A DNA stretch of 8,303 nucleotides from NCBI GenBank assembly GCA_938074515.1, contig CALJFV010000174.1:1-8303 (forward strand). Reading direction: 5' to 3'. Every line of letters begins with the position of its first letter. The stretch's first letter is position 1. This document shows positions 1-6,198 of the stretch, piece after piece. The DNA comes from an uncultured Flavobacteriaceae bacterium. Lineage in GTDB: Bacteria; Bacteroidota; Bacteroidia; Flavobacteriales; Flavobacteriaceae. The translations under genes and the position numbers were made by a program. Below the pieces are notes generated by a model, which made no database searches, was not told the DNA's origin, and saw only the letters and a program-made list of their open reading frames with translations.

Positions 1-480
1 TATGGGTTGGCTTTTGATTATTATAGCCACTTCACATCCCCTATACGGCGTTACCCAGACGTCATGGTGCATCGCTTATTAGAACATTATTTAAAACAAG
101 GCTCCTCTCCTTCTGATCAGACCTACGAAGAACAGTGTAAACATTCAAGTGATCGGGAACAACTCGCCGCGAATGCCGAACGTGATAGCATAAAATATAT
201 GCAGGTAAAGTTTATGTCCGAGCATGAAGGGCAGGATTTTTATGGCGTAATATCGGGGGTAACAGACTGGGGGGTCTATGTTGAATTAGAACAAAATAAA
301 TGTGAGGGAATGGTTCGTCTACAAGACTTGAAAGACGACCATTATGTTTTCGACAACCAGGAATATGCCATGATCGGCCAACGTAATCATAAAATATATC
401 GCCTTGGTGATACGGTTCAGATTCGCGTGAAACGAGCGGATTTGATAAAACGGCAATTGGATTTTTTAATGTTATCCTAG
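1..480 (+). CDS. rnr: Ribonuclease R, C-terminal part (5' end outside window)
   Basis: RNase R is a processive 3'-to-5' exoribonuclease that degrades structured RNA and takes part in mRNA, rRNA and tmRNA-linked quality control in the cytoplasm. The frame is open from base 1, so only the last 159 residues are present. Residues 1-27 carry the conserved end of the RNB catalytic domain, including the family signature around HFTSPIRRYPD and the following MVHRLL. Residues from about 78 to the end form an S1 RNA-binding domain (GVISGVTDWGVYVEL, EGMVRL, then GDTVQIRVKRAD). The protein stops right after the S1 domain, without the long Lys-rich tail of the E. coli enzyme. RNase II is the alternative name for this architecture, but rnr is the usual member in Bacteroidota. 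A LysE-family gene follows on the same strand 45 bp later and may be co-transcribed. Confidence 0.93.
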   Translation, partial: YGLAFDYYSHFTSPIRRYPDVMVHRLLEHYLKQGSSPSDQTYEEQCKHSSDREQLAANAERDSIKYMQVKFMSEHEGQDFYGVISGVTDWGVYVELEQNKCEGMVRLQDLKDDHYVFDNQEYAMIGQRNHKIYRLGDTVQIRVKRADLIKRQLDFLMLS

Positions 481-493
481 AGAAACAACACAC

Positions 494-506
494 ACCACTG
501 TGTGGT
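494..506 (+). other. Short hairpin in the rnr-LysE spacer
   Basis: The arms ACCAC and GTGGT form a 5-bp stem with a 3-base loop, 14 bases after the rnr stop. The bases that follow are AT-rich (TAATTTG) but not a clear T-tract. It could be a weak attenuator or mRNA 3'-end stabiliser between rnr and the exporter gene. It is too small to call a terminator with confidence. Confidence 0.2.
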
Positions 507-525
507 TAATTTGTAACTTAGCCAA

Positions 526-1212
526 ATGTTTGAAGGCTTGTGGTATGCTGCGCTTTATGGGTTCCTGCTTGCATTTGCAGTGGGCCCGGTCTTTTTCACA
601 CTGCTTGAAACCAGTATTACCAAAGGTTTTAAGGCCGGTTTGTTTTTTGATCTCGGGGCTATATTCGCGGACCTCATTTTTATTTTTATTGCCTATTTCA
701 GTACCAGTAAAATACTCAATAATTTAAGGGACGAACCTGGACTATTGGTTTTCGGGGGCGCGGTTTTAATAACCTATGGCGTGATTTCTTATGTGCGCAC
801 AGCTAAGTCTTTTATAAAAATTGCGCGTGAGCACTATGCGGTGACAGTGAAAAAAAATTTACCAAGCCTTTTTGTAAAGGGCTTTCTATTGAATTTTGTG
901 AATTTCGGTGTGCTGGCCGGTTGGATCGGGACCATTATTGTTGCCAACGCGTTGACTAGCAGCGATCAGGGCGTTATCTTATTTTTAGCAACAGTCATAG
1001 GGGTCTTTTTTACAACCGATCTCATAAAAATAAGCTTGGCAAAAAACTTAAGAAGTAAAATGACTCCGCGCGTTATTTATAAAACAAAGAAATTTGTGAG
1101 CATCACCATTATCGTCTTTGGAGCACTACTCTTGATTCAAGGGGTTTTGCCCGAAAAAATTCAAAAAAGCATGCGCGACAGGCTGCCTAGCGCCTTAGAA
1201 CAAAAAAAATAG
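526..1212 (+). CDS. LysE family translocator (amino-acid exporter-like)
   Basis: This is an inner-membrane protein of the LysE/RhtB superfamily, which exports amino acids or related small solutes; the substrate cannot be read from the sequence. It has 228 residues, close to the usual 200-230. About six hydrophobic segments are visible, near residues 5-26, 38-62, 72-92, 115-140, 148-168 and 188-207. The family hallmark lies between segments 1 and 2: AVGPVFFTLLETSITKGFKA followed by GLFFDLGAIFADLIF, with the conserved Gly-Pro and the Asp of segment 2. The C-terminus is basic and polar (Lys/Arg-rich). The ATG at 526 starts just before the first membrane segment, as expected for the family; there is no Shine-Dalgarno, which is normal in Bacteroidota. 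The stop codon lies inside the terminator arm of the convergent tRNA gene. It may share a transcript with rnr upstream. Confidence 0.88.
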   Translation: MFEGLWYAALYGFLLAFAVGPVFFTLLETSITKGFKAGLFFDLGAIFADLIFIFIAYFSTSKILNNLRDEPGLLVFGGAVLITYGVISYVRTAKSFIKIAREHYAVTVKKNLPSLFVKGFLLNFVNFGVLAGWIGTIIVANALTSSDQGVILFLATVIGVFFTTDLIKISLAKNLRSKMTPRVIYKTKKFVSITIIVFGALLLIQGVLPEKIQKSMRDRLPSALEQKK

Positions 1213-1239
1213 GGTCTCTTCAAATGAAAAAACCCTATT
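1202..1239 (-). terminator. Rho-independent terminator of tRNA-Cys, overlapping the LysE-family stop codon
   Basis: An 8-bp perfect inverted repeat, AATAGGGT at 1208-1215 and ACCCTATT at 1232-1239, encloses a 16-base loop that can itself pair TTC with GAA. Read on the minus strand, the stem begins at the last base of the tRNA CCA end and is followed at once by an unbroken run of T residues (1209 down to 1202). This is a textbook intrinsic terminator for the tRNA transcript. On the plus strand no T-tract follows the stem, so it is not an obvious terminator for the LysE-family gene, although the TAG stop (1210-1212) sits in its first arm. Confidence 0.8.
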
Positions 1240-1312
1240 GGAGGCGTCTAGCGGATTCGAACCGCTGTACAAGCTTTTGCAGAGCTCTGCCTAGCCACTC
1301 GGCCAAGACGCC
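1239..1312 (-). tRNA. tRNA-Cys (anticodon GCA)
   Basis: A complete cloverleaf can be folded on the minus strand. The acceptor stem GGCGTCT pairs with AGACGCC over 7 bp. The D-arm is GCC...GGC with AGTGGCTA in the loop. The anticodon stem GAGCT/AGCTT (one G-U pair) flanks the loop CTGCAAA, giving anticodon GCA (complement at 1278-1280). The T-arm AGCGG/CCGCT carries the loop TTCGAAT. The discriminator base is U, the known identity base for CysRS, and CCA is encoded at 1239-1241. It lies 46 bp downstream of folB on the same strand, with its own promoter-like motif, and ends in a strong intrinsic terminator. It converges on the LysE-family gene. Confidence 0.95.
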
Positions 1313-1325
1313 ATTATTAAGACGG

Positions 1326-1333
1326 CAAATATA
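1326..1333 (-). promoter_or_regulatory. Bacteroidota-type -7 promoter element for tRNA-Cys
   Basis: The minus strand reads TATATTTG here, an exact match to the TAnnTTTG -7 element of the Bacteroidota primary sigma factor. It ends 13 bases before the mature tRNA 5' end, which fits transcription starting about 6-8 bases before the tRNA. The upstream -33 region (about 1348-1354) has only GTTTAG-like sequence rather than a clean TTTG, so the match is one-sided. It would let the tRNA be transcribed independently of folB. Confidence 0.55.
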
Positions 1334-1358
1334 ATAAGTTTCTTTAACTAAACCCCTT

Positions 1359-1721
1359 TTAATTATCACGCGTTGAGCGCAAGATTACACTCACGCGATC
1401 TACATCACCGCCAATAGGAGGGTTGATCTTAGAAACGGTCACTTCGCTCCACGCCACACATTTGACTTCTTGGAGAATGGTCTGGTTAATACGCAAGGCC
1501 ACGTGTTCCAATAATTTTGAAGGAACCTTCATTTGGTCTACGACAATTTTGTGGAGCATCACATAATCAGCTGTTTCATCTAGGCGATCACTCTGGGCTG
1601 ATGCTGTGAGATCAGCACCAATGTGTAATTGAACGAGATAATCGCTACCAATAATAGTCTCTTCAGGAAGACACCCGTGATGAGCGTATACCCGAATGTC
1701 GTTTAATTTAATTTCTCCCAT
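1359..1721 (-). CDS. folB: Dihydroneopterin aldolase FolB
   Basis: FolB is a cytoplasmic enzyme of tetrahydrofolate synthesis. It cleaves 7,8-dihydroneopterin to 6-hydroxymethyl-dihydropterin and glycolaldehyde, and also acts as an epimerase in many species. The 120-residue length is typical. Family landmarks are intact: YAHHGCLPEE at residues 12-21, the DETADY segment ending in Tyr53, KLLEH with Glu72 that anchors the pterin, and the catalytic-lysine motif SKINPP with Lys98. The ATG at 1721 gives the standard N-terminus (GEIKLNDIRVYAHHG). It diverges from glnS across 175 bp and is followed on its own strand by tRNA-Cys. No Shine-Dalgarno is evident. No key residue is missing. Confidence 0.95.
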   Translation of the reverse strand: MGEIKLNDIRVYAHHGCLPEETIIGSDYLVQLHIGADLTASAQSDRLDETADYVMLHKIVVDQMKVPSKLLEHVALRINQTILQEVKCVAWSEVTVSKINPPIGGDVDRVSVILRSTRDN

Positions 1722-1896
1722 ATAAATTCTAGTGCAAAGTGGCCATCGATATCAGGGAACAAAAATAACTAAATTAACCCATACCTATGCTCAAAGAGGA
1801 CTTAAAGAAAGCCATGGGTTTGCTACAGTCGATCCCTCCAAAGGGCTTATTGTTATGGGAGATATTTTGGTATCTTTACCCCCTTAAAACCTTGCT
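1722..1896. promoter_or_regulatory. Divergent folB/glnS intergenic region
   Basis: This 175-bp spacer must hold the promoters for folB (leftward) and glnS (rightward). The only near-match to TAnnTTTG on the plus strand is TATTTTG at 1863-1869, one base short in the spacer and about 27 bases before the glnS ATG. No clean -33 element, T-box-like structure or operator palindrome was found. The right two thirds is covered by the small ORF described separately. Confidence 0.35.
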
Positions 1897-1900
1897 ATGA
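1787..1900 (+). CDS. Possible small ORF (37 codons) overlapping the glnS start
   Basis: This is an ATG-initiated frame of 37 codons. Its TGA stop shares an ATGA with the glnS start codon, the arrangement typical of translational coupling. An in-frame TAA at 1775-1777 shows it does not extend upstream. The peptide begins with a basic, helix-prone stretch (MLKEDLKKAMGLLQ), passes through IPPKG, and ends in a hydrophobic aromatic segment (LLLWEIFWYLY) before PLKTLL, so it could be a single-pass membrane or leader-type peptide. I recognise no family. It may simply be the untranslated leader of glnS. The AT-rich bases before its ATG are compatible with Bacteroidota initiation but prove nothing. 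Confidence 0.3.
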   Translation: MLKEDLKKAMGLLQSIPPKGLLLWEIFWYLYPLKTLL

Positions 1901-3576
1901 GCGAATCGCGCAGTTTAAACTTTATTGAGCACATTATCGAGGACGATTTGCGCTCCGGATACAAGCAAAACCAATTGTGTTTTCGTTTTCCGCCCGAACC
2001 CAACGGCTACCTACATATTGGTCATGCCTCTGCGATTTGCCTTAATTTCGGGTTAGGCTTGCGTTATAACGCACCGGTTAATTTAAGGTTTGACGACACC
2101 AATCCAGCCAAAGAGGAACAAGAGTTTGTGGACGCAATAAAAAAAGATGTTTCTTGGATGGGCTTTGAGTGGGCCAACGAATGCTATGCGTCGGATTATT
2201 TCGAACAGCTTTATCAATGGGCTGTGATGCTTATCGAACAAGGTAAGGCTTATGTTGATTCGCAAAGCTCGGAAGAAATTGCCAATCAAAAAGGAACCCC
2301 AAGTCAGCCAGGAGTTAATAGCCCTTACAGGGCGCGCACCGTGGCAGAAAACTTGGCCCTTTTTGAACAAATGAAGAATGGTTCATGCCCAGAAGGGAGC
2401 CACGTCTTGAGAGCTAAAATCGACATGAGTGCGAGCAATATGCTTATGCGGGATCCAGTTATGTACCGCATACTCCATAAAAGCCACCACCGCACAGGAG
2501 ACAAGTGGCATATTTATCCTATGTATGATTGGGCCCATGGAGAAAGTGATTATATCGAACAGGTGTCCCACAGTTTCTGTACCCTTGAGTTTCTGCCCCA
2601 TAGAGAATTATATGATTGGTTTTTAGACCAGGTCCATGATTCTGATAAAATCCGACCAAAGCAAAGGGAGTTTGCCCGGCGTAATTTAAGCCACACTGTA
2701 GTGAGCAAGCGAAAACTAATGCGCTTGGTTCAGGAGGGTGTTGTCAATGGTTGGGACGACCCCCGCATGCCCACAATTTCTGGCCTGAGAAGAAGAGGCT
2801 ACACCCCTAACGCCATTCGTGCTTTTGCAGAAAGTATCGGAGTTGCCAAAAGAGAAAACCTCATAGATGTGGCCCATCTGGAATTTTGTGCTCGCGAAGA
2901 TCTGAATAAAATTACGGATCGAGTAATGGCGGTTTTGGACCCCATATTACTGGTTTTGGACAATTATCCAGAAGACAATACAGAGTGGTTAACTGCCGAA
3001 AACAATCCAGAGGATACTAACTCAGGCAGTAGAGCGCTTCCTTTTTCAAAATATCTATGGATAGAGCGATCAGATTTTAAAGAAGAGGCGAACCGAAAGT
3101 TTTTCAGGTTGTCATTGGGAAAAGAAGTGCGCCTTAAAAACGGGTATATCATTAAAGGTGAGTCAGTGGTGAAAGACGCCAATGGCGAGATAACAGAAAT
3201 CCACGCCACTTACGATCCTTTAAGTAAAAGCGGCACAGACACCCCTGAGGCCCTACGTAAAGTAAAAGGAACAATTCACTGGGTGTCCCGTGACCACGCA
3301 TTGAATGCTGAGGTGCGCCTTTATGATCGATTATTTGCCAGCGCGGCACCAGATGCAGACAAAGAATCAGACTTCATGGAACACCTGAATCCACACTCAT
3401 TGGAGGTCATCACAGCCAAGGTAGAACCTGGGTTGAAAACACTTGACATAGGCCAACCCGTGCAGTTTCAGCGCACAGGGTACTTTGTCTTAGATCCAGA
3501 CACTACTGCGGACACTCTTGTTTTTAATCGAACAGTTTCTTTGCGCGATTCATGGGGAAAACTTGAGCAAGCGTAG
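1897..3576 (+). CDS. glnS: Glutaminyl-tRNA synthetase
   Basis: GlnRS is a class Ib aminoacyl-tRNA synthetase that charges tRNA-Gln with glutamine in the cytoplasm. Its presence implies direct Gln-tRNA synthesis rather than sole reliance on the Glu-tRNA amidotransferase route. The 559 residues match the E. coli enzyme (about 554). The N-terminus aligns with known GlnRS: FIEHIIEDDL, then RFPPEPNGYLHIGHA at residues 30-44 with the HIGH motif at 40-43, and NLRFDDTNP at 62-70. The second ATP signature is VVSKRKL at 268-274 (the KMSKS equivalent), followed by WDDPRMPTISGLRRRGYTP. The rest is the two-barrel anticodon-binding region with GTIHWVSRDHAL. Start and length are therefore well supported. 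The ATG overlaps the stop of a possible small ORF. The gene converges on the SPFH gene with 12 bp between stops. Confidence 0.97.
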   Translation: MSESRSLNFIEHIIEDDLRSGYKQNQLCFRFPPEPNGYLHIGHASAICLNFGLGLRYNAPVNLRFDDTNPAKEEQEFVDAIKKDVSWMGFEWANECYASDYFEQLYQWAVMLIEQGKAYVDSQSSEEIANQKGTPSQPGVNSPYRARTVAENLALFEQMKNGSCPEGSHVLRAKIDMSASNMLMRDPVMYRILHKSHHRTGDKWHIYPMYDWAHGESDYIEQVSHSFCTLEFLPHRELYDWFLDQVHDSDKIRPKQREFARRNLSHTVVSKRKLMRLVQEGVVNGWDDPRMPTISGLRRRGYTPNAIRAFAESIGVAKRENLIDVAHLEFCAREDLNKITDRVMAVLDPILLVLDNYPEDNTEWLTAENNPEDTNSGSRALPFSKYLWIERSDFKEEANRKFFRLSLGKEVRLKNGYIIKGESVVKDANGEITEIHATYDPLSKSGTDTPEALRKVKGTIHWVSRDHALNAEVRLYDRLFASAAPDADKESDFMEHLNPHSLEVITAKVEPGLKTLDIGQPVQFQRTGYFVLDPDTTADTLVFNRTVSLRDSWGKLEQA

Positions 3577-3578
3577 CC

Positions 3579-3601
3579 GTAAAACGCATTATTCGTTTTG
3601 C
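3579..3601. terminator. Small hairpin in the glnS/SPFH convergent gap
   Basis: The arms GTAAAACG (3579-3586) and CGTTTTGC (3594-3601) pair over 8 positions with one G-U, around a 7-base loop. The element lies between, and slightly over, the two convergent stop codons. It is AT-rich in the stem and has no separate T-tract on either strand, so it may act as a weak bidirectional terminator or only as a transcript end-structure. Confidence 0.35.
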
Positions 3602-4572
3602 TGAGGAGCCCCTTTCTTGGGTTTTGAGCCTGTTCCTGTCTTTTGATTGGGCTTTTCTGCGTCAGACTTAATCCCAAAGGTTTGGGCTACTTGATTGCTG
3701 GCTGAAAAGGAGGTGATTAATTGAGACAACATATCACTCCCAGCGTGGGGTGAATTGGGCATCAAAATTAAATTACTCTGAGTGGCTTCTCCAACAGATT
3801 GAAGGGTATCATAGTGCTGAGTGACCACAAGTAAAGCGGAAGCTTCCTGAGAGTTGATCCCAACATTATTCAACACTTCGACAGACTCTTCTAAACCCCT
3901 TGCGATTTCACGCCTTTGATCAGCAATCCCCTGCCCTTGGAGGCGTTTGCTTTCTGCTTCGGCTCGTGCCTTTGCCACAATTTTAATTCGTTCCGCCTCA
4001 GCCTCGTACTCTGCGGCCACTTTTTCGCGCTCCGCTGCATTAATACGGTTCATGGCTGCTTTAACTTGTACATCGGGATCAATGTCTGTGACTAATGTTT
4101 TAATAATATCGTATCCATAATCTAGCATGGATTCATTGAGTTCACGCTTAACAGCAATGGCAATGTCATCTTTGCGCTCAAACACATCGTCCAGCTTCAT
4201 TTTCGGCACCTCTGCCCGTACGACATCAAAAACATAAGAAGTGATTTGATCATTAGAATTCTCGAGCTGATAAAAAGCATCGTACACTTTCGTTTTAATG
4301 ACCTGAAACTGCACTGAAATTTTAAGACGCACAAAAACATCATCCTTGGTTTTGGTTTCTACCAGGACATCAAGTTGTTGAATTTTTAAATTCACCCGCC
4401 CCGCAATGCGGTCAATTATCGGTATTTTAAAGCGAAGCCCTGAGCCACGGATGCTTTGAAACCGACCAAAGCGTTCTATGATGACTGCGGTTTGTTGTTT
4501 TACGATAAAAATAAAGGTCCAGAATACAAAAAGAGCGAGGACCAAATAGAAGTAAAAAAGAAAAGTGTTCAT
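3589..4572 (-). CDS. SPFH/Band 7 (stomatin/prohibitin-like) membrane protein
   Basis: This is a membrane-anchored SPFH-domain protein of the paraslipin/QmcA type. Such proteins oligomerise into membrane microdomain scaffolds and often modulate membrane proteases; the exact role is unknown. With the ATG at 4572 it has 327 residues. A hydrophobic N-terminal anchor spans about residues 3-24. The SPFH domain begins at VKQQTAVIIERFGRF and includes LDVLVETKTKDDVFV, TSYVFDVVRAEVPK and DDVFERKDDIA. A long charged Ala/Glu-rich helical segment (about 178-230) likely forms a coiled coil. QEASALLVVTQHYDTLQ follows, then a basic, low-complexity tail. A TTG at 4602 would add ten residues, but the ATG places the anchor at the N-terminus as in relatives. 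It lies 74 bp downstream of gltX on the same strand and may be co-transcribed. Confidence 0.9.
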   Translation of the reverse strand: MNTFLFYFYLVLALFVFWTFIFIVKQQTAVIIERFGRFQSIRGSGLRFKIPIIDRIAGRVNLKIQQLDVLVETKTKDDVFVRLKISVQFQVIKTKVYDAFYQLENSNDQITSYVFDVVRAEVPKMKLDDVFERKDDIAIAVKRELNESMLDYGYDIIKTLVTDIDPDVQVKAAMNRINAAEREKVAAEYEAEAERIKIVAKARAEAESKRLQGQGIADQRREIARGLEESVEVLNNVGINSQEASALLVVTQHYDTLQSVGEATQSNLILMPNSPHAGSDMLSQLITSFSASNQVAQTFGIKSDAEKPNQKTGTGSKPKKGAPQQNE

Positions 4573-4631
4573 GGTGGATGTTGTTTCCTCCAAGATAAGC
4601 AATATTTACGATGAGGTTTGTTAAGAAATTG

Positions 4632-4650
4632 ATAATGCCGACAACATTAT
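4632..4650 (-). other. Hairpin at the gltX stop codon
   Basis: The arms ATAATG (4632-4637) and CATTAT (4645-4650) form a 6-bp stem with a 7-base loop that includes the gltX stop codon. On the minus strand it is followed by CAATTTCTTAA, which is not a strong T-tract. It could be a partial terminator or processing point between gltX and the SPFH gene. The evidence is only the inverted repeat. Confidence 0.2.
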
Positions 4651-6167
4651 TCTGCGTTTCTGAACACATTCAAGGCGCGATCAATACGCTCTAAGCTTTC
4701 CATTTTTCCGAGGACAAACATTATGTCAAACACATCGGGGCCTTTCATAGCGCCGACCAAAAATAAGCGTAAAGGCATCATCACTGTCCCTACACCAACT
4801 TCTTTGATCGCACACCAGTTTTTGACGAACTCAGACAAAACTCCTGCTGAGACCCATGGTTGATCCGCAAGGGTCACAGAAAGTTCAGAAATTATTGCTG
4901 CCGTGTTCTCTTTTACCGCGCGTTTTACCCCGGCCTGATCATACTGTGTTGGGGCTTCAAAGAAGAAGTCTGAGGCCTCCCACAGGTCTTTGATAAAACT
5001 TGCCCGCTGTTTCACCATAGGCACGATGCGGGCCAAGTCAAGCTGGGCGGTGTCTTTGTGATTTGCCTCGAGCCACTTCATATAAGCCTCAATCACCACA
5101 GCATCAGATTGTTTCTGAAAATAGTGATTTTGGAACCACAGAGCTTTGTTGGGGTCGAATTTGGCACCGGATTTTTGCACCCGATCTAAAGAGAAATTTA
5201 GAATGAGCTCTGATAAAGAAAATACTTCTTGTTCTGTTCCAGAGTTCCATCCAAGCATCGCCAATAGGTTAATAACAGCCTCTGGCATGTAACCCTGTTC
5301 TCGATACCCATCTAATACTGCGTCCTGTTGTTGCCACTGAAGAGGGAATACAGGAAACCCACCCAAAACACCATCTCTCTTACTGAGTTTTCCTTTTCCG
5401 GAGGGCTTTAAAATCAAAGGGAGATGGGCGAACTCAGGAGCCTCCCAACCAAAAGCTTTATACAACAAGACGTGTAGGGCAAGTGATGGCAACCATTCTT
5501 CTCCACGAATGACATGGGTGATTTCCATTAAATGATCATCGACCACATTCGCTAAATGATAGGTGGGCATCCCGTCACTTTTAAATAAAATTTTATCATC
5601 CAAGACGCTACTGTCGACGGTTACGGTTCCTCGGATGAGGTCTTTACACATCACGCTGCGCCCTTGAGGTGATTTAAATCGCACCACATAAGGCGTGCCC
5701 TGAGCAATTAAACTCTGTGTTTGTTCGGTGGTTAAAGCCAATGAGTTTTCAAGAGACATGCGGTTTTGCGCATTATACATAAATGTTTCTCCAGCTTCCT
5801 CTGCGCTTTTTCGCAACACCCCAAGGGATTCGGGTGAGTCAAAAGCGTAATAGGCCCAGCCTGTCTCTAGGAGTTGTTTTATGTGTGCTTTATAATGCCC
5901 AGAGCGCTCGCTTTGACGATATGGCCCAACTTTTCCTGGCTTATTTGGTCCTTCGTCGTAAGGAATGTTGAGCCAGCTCAAGGCGTCTTCAATATAATTT
6001 TCTGCGCCAGAAACATAGCGTGTTTGATCTGTATCTTCGATACGAAGAATAAAGGTTCCTTTATTTTTTTTTGCAAAGAGATAATTAAATAATGCAGTGC
6101 GTACCCCTCCAATATGAAGAGGTCCGGTTGGGCTAGGAGCAAAGCGAACACGAACGGCTTGTGACAC
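4647..6167 (-). CDS. gltX: Glutamyl-tRNA synthetase
   Basis: GluRS charges tRNA-Glu with glutamate in the cytoplasm; Glu-tRNA also feeds C5-pathway tetrapyrrole synthesis where that pathway exists. It has 506 residues from the GTG at 6167, a normal length. Near the N-terminus lies VRVRFAPSPTGPLHIGGVRT with the HIGH-type motif (HIGG), then FILRIEDTDQ. Mid-protein are DGMPTYHLANVVDDHLM and VIRGEEWLPS. The second ATP motif is KLSKRDG, about residue 260, followed by GGFPVFPLQW, an insertion I associate with Bacteroidota GluRS. The C-terminal half is the helical anticodon-binding domain. The start is non-ATG: GTG at 6167 matches the usual short N-terminus, while an in-frame TTG at 6173 would add two residues. 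It sits 31 bp downstream of the alkB-like gene on the same strand, suggesting co-transcription. No discriminating residue appears lost. Confidence 0.96.
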   Translation of the reverse strand: MSQAVRVRFAPSPTGPLHIGGVRTALFNYLFAKKNKGTFILRIEDTDQTRYVSGAENYIEDALSWLNIPYDEGPNKPGKVGPYRQSERSGHYKAHIKQLLETGWAYYAFDSPESLGVLRKSAEEAGETFMYNAQNRMSLENSLALTTEQTQSLIAQGTPYVVRFKSPQGRSVMCKDLIRGTVTVDSSVLDDKILFKSDGMPTYHLANVVDDHLMEITHVIRGEEWLPSLALHVLLYKAFGWEAPEFAHLPLILKPSGKGKLSKRDGVLGGFPVFPLQWQQQDAVLDGYREQGYMPEAVINLLAMLGWNSGTEQEVFSLSELILNFSLDRVQKSGAKFDPNKALWFQNHYFQKQSDAVVIEAYMKWLEANHKDTAQLDLARIVPMVKQRASFIKDLWEASDFFFEAPTQYDQAGVKRAVKENTAAIISELSVTLADQPWVSAGVLSEFVKNWCAIKEVGVGTVMMPLRLFLVGAMKGPDVFDIMFVLGKMESLERIDRALNVFRNAE

Positions 6168-6198
6168 AGTCAATAATTTTGGCCGTAAAGATACAATT

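Noticed and set aside
500..727. Plus-strand open frame of 75 codons overlapping the LysE-family gene
   Set aside because: It is in another frame of a clear membrane-protein gene, has no family resemblance and begins upstream without support.
1239..1312. Use of the tRNA-Cys as an integration site
   Set aside because: No integrase gene and no repeated copy of the tRNA 3' end is present in the window, and the flanks are housekeeping genes.
1722..1896. T-box or other riboswitch upstream of glnS
   Set aside because: No T-box consensus, specifier stem or terminator/antiterminator pair could be found; the stretch is short and better explained as a leader or small ORF.
2083..2601. Two minus-strand open frames inside glnS
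   Set aside because: They are antisense shadows of a strongly conserved synthetase-coding region, with no recognisable domains.
4427..4669. Minus-strand 80-codon frame bridging the SPFH 5' end and gltX 3' end
   Set aside because: It overlaps the SPFH coding sequence and the gltX stop in another frame; both neighbours are well supported and the peptide matches nothing I know.
5783..6092. Plus-strand open frames opposite gltX
   Set aside because: They are antisense shadows of the GluRS N-terminal domain with no coding features of their own.
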